Assembly (NCBI GenBank): GCA_002718415.1
Contig: PBEM01000006.1
Location: 36,009 to 100,008, forward strand
DNA: 64,000 bases
Reading direction: 5' to 3'
Source of the DNA: Chloroflexota bacterium
Lineage (GTDB): Bacteria; Chloroflexota; Dehalococcoidia; Lucifugimonadales; Lucifugimonadaceae
The position numbers were made by a program, and so were the translations under genes. The notes beneath the pieces were generated by a model. That model saw nothing but the letters and a program-made list of their open reading frames with translations. It had not been told where the DNA came from and made no database searches. Below, one piece after another: positions 1-8,821 of this stretch (its first letter is position 1; each line of letters begins with the position of its first letter).

Positions 1-41
1 TATTAGAGGATTATACGTAATAATTTCTAAAAATGAACCGG

Positions 42-1109
42 TTATATTCGCCCTTGGAAAACATTATCGCTAATTCCAGGTCTTAATTGTTCTGCAACCT
101 GTAGAGCATAATTGTCAGTCATACCGCAAACCATATCCGCAGCCGCTCTCTCATTATTTTTAGATACATCTTTCAACCATTTAGGTATTAAATCTGGATT
201 TTCAAAATAATAACTAAATAAAATTTCTACAATTTCTGCGGACCTTTTTCCTTCCACAGATGAACTTATAGGATGATAAAATTTTTCAAACATAAAATTT
301 CTTAATTCAGTAATAATATGTTTCAATTTATCTGACATTCTGATCCAAGGTATACACGAATCCCCTTTTTCTCCAGTACAATCCCACGAAGAATTAATCA
401 CATCTGTAACGAAAGTTGAAATTCTTTGAGAATGTCTTTCTCCTAAAGTATTTATAATATCTTTTGGAAAATCAGAAATTAATAAAAATTCTGATCTCAA
501 AGCATCTAAAATATCGTGGGCTAAATAAGCCAAAGCATCTGATATTCTTAATATTTGAGCTTCAAGACTTAATCCTCTAACGGAATCAAATGAAATAAAT
601 TCTCCTTCAGGTTTAGAATGATTACGAATTCCTTCAATAACTTCATTAGTTAGATTTAATCCCTTCCCCTGTTTTTCTAATTTAGTAATTAATCTAATTG
701 AATGTCTACTATGGTGAAACCCATCTGATAATAATTTATTTAAAACACTTTCCCCAATATGTCCAAAAGGGGTATGCCCTAAATCATGTCCTAAACACAT
801 AGCTTCTACTAAATCTTCATTTAAATTTAAAGCTCTAGCAATAGTCCTTCCTACCTGAGAAACCTCAATTACATGTGTCAATCTTGTAGTAAAATGATCT
901 CCTTGAGGAGCTACAAAAACTTGACTTTTATGCTTTAGTCTTCTGAATGAATTACAGTGAATAATTCTATCCCTATCTCTTTGAAATTCAGTTCTAACAG
1001 AGGATTTTTCTTCAATAATTTCTCTAGTTGAATTGAACGATCTTAAAGCATAAGGAGATAAAAGTTCCTCTTTTTTTTCAAGATTTTCTCTAACAATATT
1101 TATATTCAT
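42..1109 (-). CDS. dgt: dGTPase-like HD-domain deoxyguanosinetriphosphate triphosphohydrolase
   Basis: 355 aa; FQRDRDRIIHCNSFRRLKHKSQVF, RLTHVIEVSQVGRTIARAL and CLGHDLGHTPFGHIGE (HD motif) match the dGTPase family. Confidence 0.9.
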   Translation of the reverse strand: MNINIVRENLEKKEELLSPYALRSFNSTREIIEEKSSVRTEFQRDRDRIIHCNSFRRLKHKSQVFVAPQGDHFTTRLTHVIEVSQVGRTIARALNLNEDLVEAMCLGHDLGHTPFGHIGESVLNKLLSDGFHHSRHSIRLITKLEKQGKGLNLTNEVIEGIRNHSKPEGEFISFDSVRGLSLEAQILRISDALAYLAHDILDALRSEFLLISDFPKDIINTLGERHSQRISTFVTDVINSSWDCTGEKGDSCIPWIRMSDKLKHIITELRNFMFEKFYHPISSSVEGKRSAEIVEILFSYYFENPDLIPKWLKDVSKNNERAAADMVCGMTDNYALQVAEQLRPGISDNVFQGRI

Positions 1110-1116
1110 GATTTAT

Positions 1117-2361
1117 CTAATCTTTAGCTTCAGTAATCTTAATATTCCTAATATTGGGTTTAAACAATAATATTACTAAGGTTATTAATGCAAGTATAAT
1201 AGCACTAATAGTTACTGCAAGCCTTTCATCATAAAGTTCGGCTACAAAACCTCCCATCATTCCTCCAAGAGGTATTAAACTAAATGTAATCGTATATATT
1301 CCCATTACTCTTCCTCGCATTTCATTTGAAACTCTAAGTTGTATTATCGTCATTGACGTAACAAAATATAAAGTGTTAAAAAAGGGACCTATAAATAAAA
1401 ATAATAATGAGTAATAAAGATTTGTAGAGAAAGAAAAAAACACCAAACTTATTGAAAAGAAAATGGAACCGGATAACATTATATAACCTATATAATTATT
1501 TCTCTTGATTTTTTGAACTACAACAGTCCCAATCAGTGAAGCAACCCCCATAATAGAAAACATTAATCCCAAACCTCCAGCATCCTGTCCTAATCTTTTT
1601 GCAAAAAGTGGCATTAATTGTAATAACTGGAATCCAAAAAAATGCGTGCAATATGTCATTATAATAATCATAAAAATTTCGTTATTTTTATTAATATACT
1701 TAAATCCTTCAATTAATTGATCAAAGAATCTAAAATTATCTTGTTTTGATTTAATCTCAACTTTTATAGTAATTAGAAATAAGATCATAAGAATCCATCC
1801 TAAGGATGCAACGAGAAATGCCCCTCCTATGCCTGCGGAAACTATAACCCAACCTCCTAAGGCAGGAGCTAAAATTCTTCCAAGTTGCCACATAGCAGAA
1901 CTTAAAGCTACAGCACTCATCATATGATTTCTGGAAATTAATAGTGGGAAAAATGAACTTCTTAATGGACCGTCAAGACCTCCAAATAAACCTTGAAGTG
2001 CGGCAATGAGTAAAACATGCCAAAGTTTTATATTTCCTGTCGAAACTAATAATGCAAGTAAAATCAAACTTAGAGCCATAAAAGAAGAAATAATAAACAT
2101 CAATGTCCGTTTATTAAATTTATCTGCAAGTACCCCTCCAAATATAGCTACAATAATAGTTGGTATTGAAGTTGCAGCCCCTAAGTAACCTAACCATAAA
2201 GGACTACCTCCTAATTCATCGATAATTAGCCAACCTTGAACCAAAACAGAAATTTGAATGGCGCCAACAGAAGCAAAAGAACCTAGCCAATATCTACGAA
2301 ATGCAGGAACATTAAAAGCTCCTAAATTATCTTTTATTTTCGATAAAAATGTTGATTGCAT
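1117..2361 (-). CDS. MFS transporter
   Basis: 414 aa, multiple hydrophobic segments, GGVLADKFNKR loop typical of MFS. Confidence 0.85.
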   Translation of the reverse strand: MQSTFLSKIKDNLGAFNVPAFRRYWLGSFASVGAIQISVLVQGWLIIDELGGSPLWLGYLGAATSIPTIIVAIFGGVLADKFNKRTLMFIISSFMALSLILLALLVSTGNIKLWHVLLIAALQGLFGGLDGPLRSSFFPLLISRNHMMSAVALSSAMWQLGRILAPALGGWVIVSAGIGGAFLVASLGWILMILFLITIKVEIKSKQDNFRFFDQLIEGFKYINKNNEIFMIIIMTYCTHFFGFQLLQLMPLFAKRLGQDAGGLGLMFSIMGVASLIGTVVVQKIKRNNYIGYIMLSGSIFFSISLVFFSFSTNLYYSLLFLFIGPFFNTLYFVTSMTIIQLRVSNEMRGRVMGIYTITFSLIPLGGMMGGFVAELYDERLAVTISAIILALITLVILLFKPNIRNIKITEAKD

Positions 2362-2419
2362 TTTATAAATATCTAACCTAAAGTTATTCCTCCATCACTG
2401 AGTGGATACAAACAGTAAA

Positions 2420-2548
2420 TTATTCTTCCATGTAATTCTCTGCGAGAATGCCTTTTTCTTTTAATGTTTTTGTTAGTTTTTCTAAATGAACGAGTGCAGC
2501 CACACCAACCATCCCAAAAACAAATCCTATGACTGTTAATCGTTCCAT
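2420..2548 (-). CDS. small (42 aa) putative single-pass membrane protein MERLTVIGFVFGMVGVAALVHLEKLTKTLKEKGILAENYMEE
   Basis: ATG preceded by GGAG with good spacing (GGAGAAAATTATG on the minus strand); one hydrophobic helix then a charged tail; not in the supplied ORF track. Confidence 0.55.
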   Translation of the reverse strand: MERLTVIGFVFGMVGVAALVHLEKLTKTLKEKGILAENYMEE

Positions 2549-2561
2549 AATTTTCTCCTTT

Positions 2562-2595
2562 TAATTCACTGTTTAAACTTACTCAACAGTGACTG
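2562..2595 (-). repeat. direct repeat copy B: displaced glmS 3'-end fragment (…KAVTVE-stop + 13 nt)
   Basis: CAGTCACTGTTGAGTAAGTTTAAACAGTGAATTA aligns gaplessly with 3056-3089 (26/34 identical); in frame it encodes AVTVE-stop. Confidence 0.75.
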
Positions 2596-2619
2596 CCTTG
2601 GAAAAAAATGATTAAATTA

Positions 2620-3063
2620 TTAAGTATTTTTCCAAAAATTTAATGTTCTCTTACTAACTTGATTGTTATTTTTAATTAACTCTAAAACATAATTATAAAA
2701 ATTGTCTGCTTCTTCATCAGAGACTAATAATCTTAAACACTTTATAACTCTAGTTATCCTTAATTGATTGTGGTTATGTTGAGCATTCCAATACATATTT
2801 CTCTCCAAAAAAGAATAAAACCAATGAGAGGAAAAAATAATATTATTAGTTGCTTCTTTATTGTTTTTAATTTGATCTACAAGATCTTGACTATCAAGAT
2901 AATATCCGTGGAACACAGATTGACTGGGTTTATTTAATGGAAAAACTATTTGAATAAAATCATGATTTTCTTCTATTTCTTTATCTGTAAAAGACCAAAT
3001 ATCTTCAAGGGTTCTTCCTTTGAAATCTTTTCCTTTAAGAGTTAAGAAGTCTTCGTAATTCAC
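2620..3063 (-). CDS. opioid growth factor receptor (OGFr) conserved-domain-like protein
   Basis: 147 aa, GTG start; GRTLEDIWSFTDKEIEENHDFIQIVFPLNKPS ... HNHNQLRITRVIKCLRLL ... SKRTLNFW resemble the OGFr_N conserved region found in some bacteria. Confidence 0.75.
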   Translation of the reverse strand: MNYEDFLTLKGKDFKGRTLEDIWSFTDKEIEENHDFIQIVFPLNKPSQSVFHGYYLDSQDLVDQIKNNKEATNNIIFSSHWFYSFLERNMYWNAQHNHNQLRITRVIKCLRLLVSDEEADNFYNYVLELIKNNNQVSKRTLNFWKNT

Positions 3064-3089
3064 TGTTTTGTTCTACTCCACCGTAACTG
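3056..3089 (-). repeat. direct repeat copy A: authentic glmS 3' end plus 13 nt (includes the GTG start of the OGFr-like gene)
   Basis: CAGTTACGGTGGAGTAGAACAAAACAGTGAATTA; see copy B at 2562-2595. Confidence 0.75.
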
Positions 3090-4926
3090 TTTTTGCTAAA
3101 TTTCTAGGTTTGTCAGGATCAAGATTTAAACTAATCGCTGTATGATAGGCAATAATTTGCAATGCAATAATAAATAGTATTGGAGATAAAAGATTATTAA
3201 TTTTTGGAACTACAATTAAATCATCTGATAATGTCCTTAAATCTTTAGAATTACTATCGGTAATTACAAGAGTTTTACTACCCCTAGCTTTAACTTCATT
3301 AATAGTTCCTAAATTCTTTTCAAATAATTCATCATCAGGAATTATAAGTATTGTCGGCATTTTTGAACCTAATAGAGCATTTACTCCATGCTTCATCTCT
3401 CCTGCAGGATAACCTTCTGCATGTAAATATGCTATTTCTTTCATTTTTAAAGCACCTTCTAATGCAGTAGAGATATTAATTCCTCTGCCAAGATATAAGA
3501 TATTAGAATAACCTGACATACTATTGCCTAATTTTTTTATCTCAGTTTCACAATTTAATACTTCAGAAATAGAAGAAGGTAATATAGAAATATCTTTTAT
3601 TAATGATGAAATTGTGTTCCCAACAGATTTATTTAAATCTAAATTAAAAAAAAGAGCTAATTGTATAAGAGTTACCATAGTAGATGTTAGCGTTTTAGTG
3701 GCAGCAACCCCTATCTCTTGTCCCGCTTTAATACGTATGGTAGAGTCAGAAATCCTTGATGCTTCAGTACCAAAAGATTCAACAATTGAAATAACTTTAC
3801 ATGATTTATTTTTGAAATGTTCTATTGCCGATAATGTATCTGCTGTTTCTCCAGATTGAGTTATAGCTATTAATAGTGTTTTATCGTCAATTACCGGATT
3901 TCTATATCTTAATTCAGAGGAATTTTCGGCTGAAGAAGCAATTCCTAATATATTTTCAAATATATATGCTCCATACATTGCAGCATGTAGTGAAGTTCCC
4001 ATACCAGTAAAAATTATCCTATTAAATTCAGATATATTAATTTCTTTATTATCTATCTCGGGTAATATAACAGTATTAGATGAAAAATTTATTCTTCCGG
4101 CAATAGATGATTGAATTGAATTTGGCTGTTCATTGATTTCTTTAATCATATAATGTGGATATTCTCCTTTATCAACATCATATTTATCTACTTCAATTTT
4201 TTGGGGAGATCTATCGATTTCTTCTAAATCTGAATTATATAATTTGTAATTTCGATTTGAAATTTTAATAATTTCTTGATTCTCTAAATATAAAATTTTA
4301 TTAGTTCTTGGTAATAAAGCAGATAAATCTGAAGATATATATGTAGCATTATCATCTAAACCAACAACTATTCCTCCTGCATTTCCTAATCGTATCCCAA
4401 TTATTTCTTCAGGATTTGATATTGATATTGCTAAAATAGAAGAATTACCTCTTATTACTTTTTTTAATTTCGAAACCGCCTTAAGTAAATTTTCTCCTTT
4501 TTTTATTTCATACGAAAGATAATTGGCTATAATTTCACTATCGGTCTGAGATGAAAACCTAATACCTAAACATTCTAGTTTTTGTTTAATTTCTAAGTAA
4601 TTTTCTATAATGCCATTATGAACTATTGCTACTGTATTGTCGGAATCTGAATGCGGATGAGAATTATTTTTTGAAATCTCACCATGTGTTGCCCATCTAG
4701 TATGACCAATTCCGATATTTCCATTAAATTTATTATCTTTTATACTTTTTGTTAATTTATCAATACTAGATTTATGTTCTCCAAATTTTGAAATGTTGAT
4801 ATTTCCAACATTATCAATAACTGCAATACCGGCAGAATCATAACCCCTATACTCTAAGGATCTTAACCCTTTAACAATTATCTGAGCGGCAGAATGTTCT
4901 CCAATATATCCATAAATTCCACACAT
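3073..4926 (-). CDS. glmS: glutamine--fructose-6-phosphate aminotransferase (isomerizing)
   Basis: 617 aa; MCGIYGYIG N-terminal Cys, GIGHTRWATHGE, two SIS domains, C-terminal PRNLAKTVTVE. Confidence 0.97.
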   Translation of the reverse strand: MCGIYGYIGEHSAAQIIVKGLRSLEYRGYDSAGIAVIDNVGNINISKFGEHKSSIDKLTKSIKDNKFNGNIGIGHTRWATHGEISKNNSHPHSDSDNTVAIVHNGIIENYLEIKQKLECLGIRFSSQTDSEIIANYLSYEIKKGENLLKAVSKLKKVIRGNSSILAISISNPEEIIGIRLGNAGGIVVGLDDNATYISSDLSALLPRTNKILYLENQEIIKISNRNYKLYNSDLEEIDRSPQKIEVDKYDVDKGEYPHYMIKEINEQPNSIQSSIAGRINFSSNTVILPEIDNKEINISEFNRIIFTGMGTSLHAAMYGAYIFENILGIASSAENSSELRYRNPVIDDKTLLIAITQSGETADTLSAIEHFKNKSCKVISIVESFGTEASRISDSTIRIKAGQEIGVAATKTLTSTMVTLIQLALFFNLDLNKSVGNTISSLIKDISILPSSISEVLNCETEIKKLGNSMSGYSNILYLGRGINISTALEGALKMKEIAYLHAEGYPAGEMKHGVNALLGSKMPTILIIPDDELFEKNLGTINEVKARGSKTLVITDSNSKDLRTLSDDLIVVPKINNLLSPILFIIALQIIAYHTAISLNLDPDKPRNLAKTVTVE

Positions 4927-4945
4927 ATTTAAATACTTTTCATAA

Positions 4946-5611
4946 TTAATTTATATAAGAAAAATTAATATTCTTACTTATCTCATAACTGCCATGATAT
5001 TTATCTGGTAACTGCATTGCTATTTTTATCATTATTTCGTTTGTAGCTTCATCATAATCTTTTTTCTTAGAAAAACTTTCATTTTTTAAAGTAAATGCTT
5101 TACCAATATTTATTCTTAATTTTGAAATTGGAGCAAGAACTTTTAATAAATTTTGCAAGTTTTCAGACCCAGAAATACCTATTGGTACAATTGGAGTTTC
5201 TGTTAATGTAGCAAGTCTAGCAACACCTGATTTTCCTTTCATTAACTTTCCGGATTTACTTCTAGTGCCTTCAGGAAACAATATTAAGGCTTCTCCTAAT
5301 TTCAATTTATTCTCTCCCCATTTTAGAGCTGAAATATCTGCCCTACTCCTATCTACAGGATATGCACCATATGATCTCAAAAAAATGTTAAGAAAAGTAT
5401 TACTAAATAATTCTTTTTTTGCTAAAAAATTTGGTCTTCTATTTATAGAAGCTGCCACAATTGCTGGATCTATATTAGCAATATGATTTGAAACAATAAT
5501 AACAGGACCATCTAAAGGTATATTTTCTTGACCAGAAATTTTTATATCGGAAAAAACTGTTAAAGTTTTTTTAAAAGAAAAATTACATACATGAAATAAC
5601 CAATCACTCAA
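4946..5611 (-). CDS. plsC: 1-acyl-sn-glycerol-3-phosphate acyltransferase
   Basis: NHIANIDP (HX4D-like) and FPEGTRSKSGKLMKGKSGVA motifs. Confidence 0.92.
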   Translation of the reverse strand: MSDWLFHVCNFSFKKTLTVFSDIKISGQENIPLDGPVIIVSNHIANIDPAIVAASINRRPNFLAKKELFSNTFLNIFLRSYGAYPVDRSRADISALKWGENKLKLGEALILFPEGTRSKSGKLMKGKSGVARLATLTETPIVPIGISGSENLQNLLKVLAPISKLRINIGKAFTLKNESFSKKKDYDEATNEIMIKIAMQLPDKYHGSYEISKNINFSYIN

Positions 5612-5613
5612 AA

Positions 5614-6285
5614 TTATAGTACCTCTAAAAATTTCATTATTTCAATGACAGAAATATCAAAACTCATTTCACTCGTATCAATAACAATCGCATCCTTAGC
5701 TGGAATCAAAGGAGAGTTTTTCCTTGATATATCAATACTATCGCGTTTCTTTATATCATAAAGTATTTCTTCATAAGAAAGATTATTTAGAAATAATAAA
5801 TCCTTAAACCTTCTTTTTGCCCTAATCTCCGGTGTCGCCGTAATAAAAAATTTATGATCTGCTTCTGGTAAAACTACCGTTCCTATATCTCTTCCTACCA
5901 TGACTAAATTATTATTTAAAGCAATTTGTCTTTGGTGATTTACTAAAATTTTTCTTACTAGTGAATATTTAGCTATTAACGAAACAGTACTATCTATATT
6001 TCTTTCCTTAAGTGAGGCTGTTACTTTTTTTCCTTGAAAATATACTTCTCCTTTTTGTAAATCAAAAGATGAAATATCAATATTATTTGAAATATCTACA
6101 ATAGCTTTTTCGTTATTTACATCAATTCCATCTAACAATGATCTAAATGCAACAAATCTATACATCAATCCGGTATCTAAAAATTTGTAATTGATTCTTA
6201 AAGCTAATTCTTCTCCTAAGGTAGTCTTCCCAGAAGCAGCGGGTCCATCAATAGATATATTCTTATATGTATTTTTATTTTGCAA
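5614..6285 (-). CDS. cmk: cytidylate kinase
   Basis: ISIDGPAASGKTTLGEELA, LDTGLMYR, GRDIGTVVLPEADHKFFITA; TTG start. Confidence 0.94.
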   Translation of the reverse strand: MQNKNTYKNISIDGPAASGKTTLGEELALRINYKFLDTGLMYRFVAFRSLLDGIDVNNEKAIVDISNNIDISSFDLQKGEVYFQGKKVTASLKERNIDSTVSLIAKYSLVRKILVNHQRQIALNNNLVMVGRDIGTVVLPEADHKFFITATPEIRAKRRFKDLLFLNNLSYEEILYDIKKRDSIDISRKNSPLIPAKDAIVIDTSEMSFDISVIEIMKFLEVL

Positions 6286-6340
6286 ATGAATAATTTTTAT
6301 TTTATATACTAAGTATATTTAATTTATAAAATTTTTCTCA

Positions 6341-7393
6341 TTATCTCAAAATTGGTAATTCCAATAACATCACATCCAACACTAGATTCGTAGATACATT
6401 TTTATCTAAATTTTCTTTAGTTTGAAAAAGTAAATTGATCGCATTTACTATAGCTTCGATTTCAATATTGTTAGATAAGTTATTATAGGCTTCAATATTT
6501 TCTCTAAATAGAATATAGTCTGAAAGTTCATTTTTTATTAATGCTAAATCTCTAAACCAATCAATCCATCCATCCAATTCAGTATAAACCTCGATCCTAC
6601 TTTTCCTAAATTGATTAGAAAGTTTTCGAGAATAGTTAAGTCTTCCTTCAACATTTTCAGATATTATTTCAAATATTCTATTTGACATTTGATAATAAGA
6701 ATCAAGTAAAATTTCATCACTAACTGCAGAAATTGCCCATCCAGGACATCCTCTTGAGAAATGAGCTAATATTTTGGACTTTTCAGCATCTACCTGAAAT
6801 CTGTTTTGAAGCATTTCAGAAATTAAATCTTCTTCGACTCTATTTAGATTAACTATCTGACATCTTGAAATAATAGTCTTAGGAATATTATTTATTGAAT
6901 CAGTAGTTAGTATAAAATAATTATCGTCAAATGGTTCCTCTAATATCTTTAGAAACGCATTAGCTGCTTCTGTAGTCATTCTATGAGAGTTTTGAATAAT
7001 AAATATTTTCGATTTCCCTTCAAAAGCTTTAATTGAAGTGTCTTTTTTTATATTTTTTATATGCTCAATAGAAATATTGATTTTGGATCGAATTTCTTTT
7101 CCATCTAAAAAATAAGGTGTATCAATATCTATTATTTTGACATCTGAATTTAAACCTCTTCTTATCCTAGAAGCTTGATCATTTTTTTGTACATCAATTA
7201 TTTGATCATCTTGAAAAATATAAGAAAAATTAACCAAAAAAGCTAAATCTAAAGCTAAAGTCAGTTTCCCTACTCCTTTCGGCCCGTTTATCAAATATGC
7301 ATGAGAAAGCATATTTTTTTCTACTGATTTTATAAAGAAATTAAGGGCATGATTTTGCCCAAAAGTAGTCCAATTAGTAAATTTACTGCTCAA
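6341..7393 (-). CDS. holB: DNA polymerase III subunit delta'
   Basis: HAYLINGPKGVGKLTLA, TTEAANAFLKILEEP; TTG start directly after the lysA stop. Confidence 0.88.
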   Translation of the reverse strand: MSSKFTNWTTFGQNHALNFFIKSVEKNMLSHAYLINGPKGVGKLTLALDLAFLVNFSYIFQDDQIIDVQKNDQASRIRRGLNSDVKIIDIDTPYFLDGKEIRSKINISIEHIKNIKKDTSIKAFEGKSKIFIIQNSHRMTTEAANAFLKILEEPFDDNYFILTTDSINNIPKTIISRCQIVNLNRVEEDLISEMLQNRFQVDAEKSKILAHFSRGCPGWAISAVSDEILLDSYYQMSNRIFEIISENVEGRLNYSRKLSNQFRKSRIEVYTELDGWIDWFRDLALIKNELSDYILFRENIEAYNNLSNNIEIEAIVNAINLLFQTKENLDKNVSTNLVLDVMLLELPILR

Positions 7394-8719
7394 TTAATCA
7401 ATATTAATACTTGTTGACAATAAATCTTCATAAGTTTCCCGACGTTTGATTAATCTAGCTATTCCATCTTTTACTAATAAAACTGGAGGTCGAACTTGCA
7501 TATTATAGTTACTAGACATACCAATACAATACGCACCAGACGAAGGTAATGCCAATAAATCACCACTTGTTAGATCTGGTAATAATACATCTTTTGCTAG
7601 AATATCTCCTGATTCACAAAATTTTCCAGAAATAGTTACTTTATTATTATTTTCTTGATTAATTTTTTCTATTGCAATGACAGAATATTCCGAACCATAA
7701 ATAGCAGGTCGAATATTATCACCCATACCACCATCAACAGATACATAAGTCCGTATACCTGGGATTTCTTTTATAGATCCAACTGTATAAATTGCAACAC
7801 CTGACCTACCAACAATAGCTCTTCCAGGTTCAACAATTAGCTCAGGGGGATTGAAATTATATTTCTCGCAACTTTCCAATAATGAATCAGAAATAACTTT
7901 GGCATATTCAGAAATGTTAGGAGGTAATTGTGTAGATAAATATCCAATAGCAAATCCTCCTCCAGGGCTAAATCTACTCAATTTAAATCCATAAGAATCT
8001 CTCATTTTTGCACAAAAATCAATCACATATTCTATAGCTTGCACATATGGATCTAATTCAAAAATAGGAGAACCTAAGTGAAAATGCACGCCTAATAATT
8101 CCAAAGAATTAATTTTTAGAACACGTTTTATTGCTTCTTCTGCATCACCGGTTTCAATAGAAAATCCAAATTTAGAATCCAAAATCCCTGTAGTAGTTAG
8201 TAAATGGGTGTGAGGATCAATGCTAGGCGATACTCTAATCATAACTTTTTGAATTTTAGATTTTTTCTTAAGTATTTTTTCTAAAAGATTTATTTCATGG
8301 AAAGAATCAATAGTAATAGTACCTATTCCATATTCTATTGCCTCTTGTAATTCTATCTCACTCTTATTGTTTCCATGAAAATTTATTCGACCTGGCGGAA
8401 AATTTGAAGCAATGGCAACAGCAAGTTCACCTCCTGTAACCACATCAATATCTAAACCTTCTTCATCAATAATTTTATTGACTACAGGATTCGAAAATGC
8501 TTTCGTTGAATATTCAATTTTCGTAGGTTGATAGAATTTATTAAATTCTGCTGTAAATTGTTTGCATATTGATCTTATAGTATCCTCATCATATACATAT
8601 AAAGGTGTCCCAAATTTTTCTACTAAATTGTTTAATTCGCAACCGCCGATTGATAGTGCCCCATTAATATTCTGAGCAGTAATAGGAAGAATGTTTATAT
8701 CTGGAAAATTATTATTCAA
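7394..8719 (-). CDS. lysA: diaminopimelate decarboxylase
   Basis: 441 aa; EYSTKAFSNP, HFHLGSPI, GRAIVGRSG, SGAYCIGMSSNYN. Confidence 0.95.
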   Translation of the reverse strand: MNNNFPDINILPITAQNINGALSIGGCELNNLVEKFGTPLYVYDEDTIRSICKQFTAEFNKFYQPTKIEYSTKAFSNPVVNKIIDEEGLDIDVVTGGELAVAIASNFPPGRINFHGNNKSEIELQEAIEYGIGTITIDSFHEINLLEKILKKKSKIQKVMIRVSPSIDPHTHLLTTTGILDSKFGFSIETGDAEEAIKRVLKINSLELLGVHFHLGSPIFELDPYVQAIEYVIDFCAKMRDSYGFKLSRFSPGGGFAIGYLSTQLPPNISEYAKVISDSLLESCEKYNFNPPELIVEPGRAIVGRSGVAIYTVGSIKEIPGIRTYVSVDGGMGDNIRPAIYGSEYSVIAIEKINQENNNKVTISGKFCESGDILAKDVLLPDLTSGDLLALPSSGAYCIGMSSNYNMQVRPPVLLVKDGIARLIKRRETYEDLLSTSINID

Positions 8720-8821
8720 CTAAAGTACACTTAATTCTATTTCAAAATTCACTTATAATTTTATTACATTAATCAAATTGTATAAAATTTAATTAGATAT
8801 ATTTTTTGTTAAATTAGTTTC

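Noticed and set aside
2006-2188. Short ORF-track entries antisense to long genes (e.g. 2006-2188, 3524-3859, 9100-9297, 14415-14666, 45971-46228)
   Set aside because: They mirror the codon structure of well-supported genes on the opposite strand and show no recognisable domains.
2562-3089. Intact Tn7-like element at the glmS attachment site
   Set aside because: No tnsABCDE-like genes or Tn7 end repeats between glmS and the next gene; only one small ORF lies inside the repeat-bounded segment.
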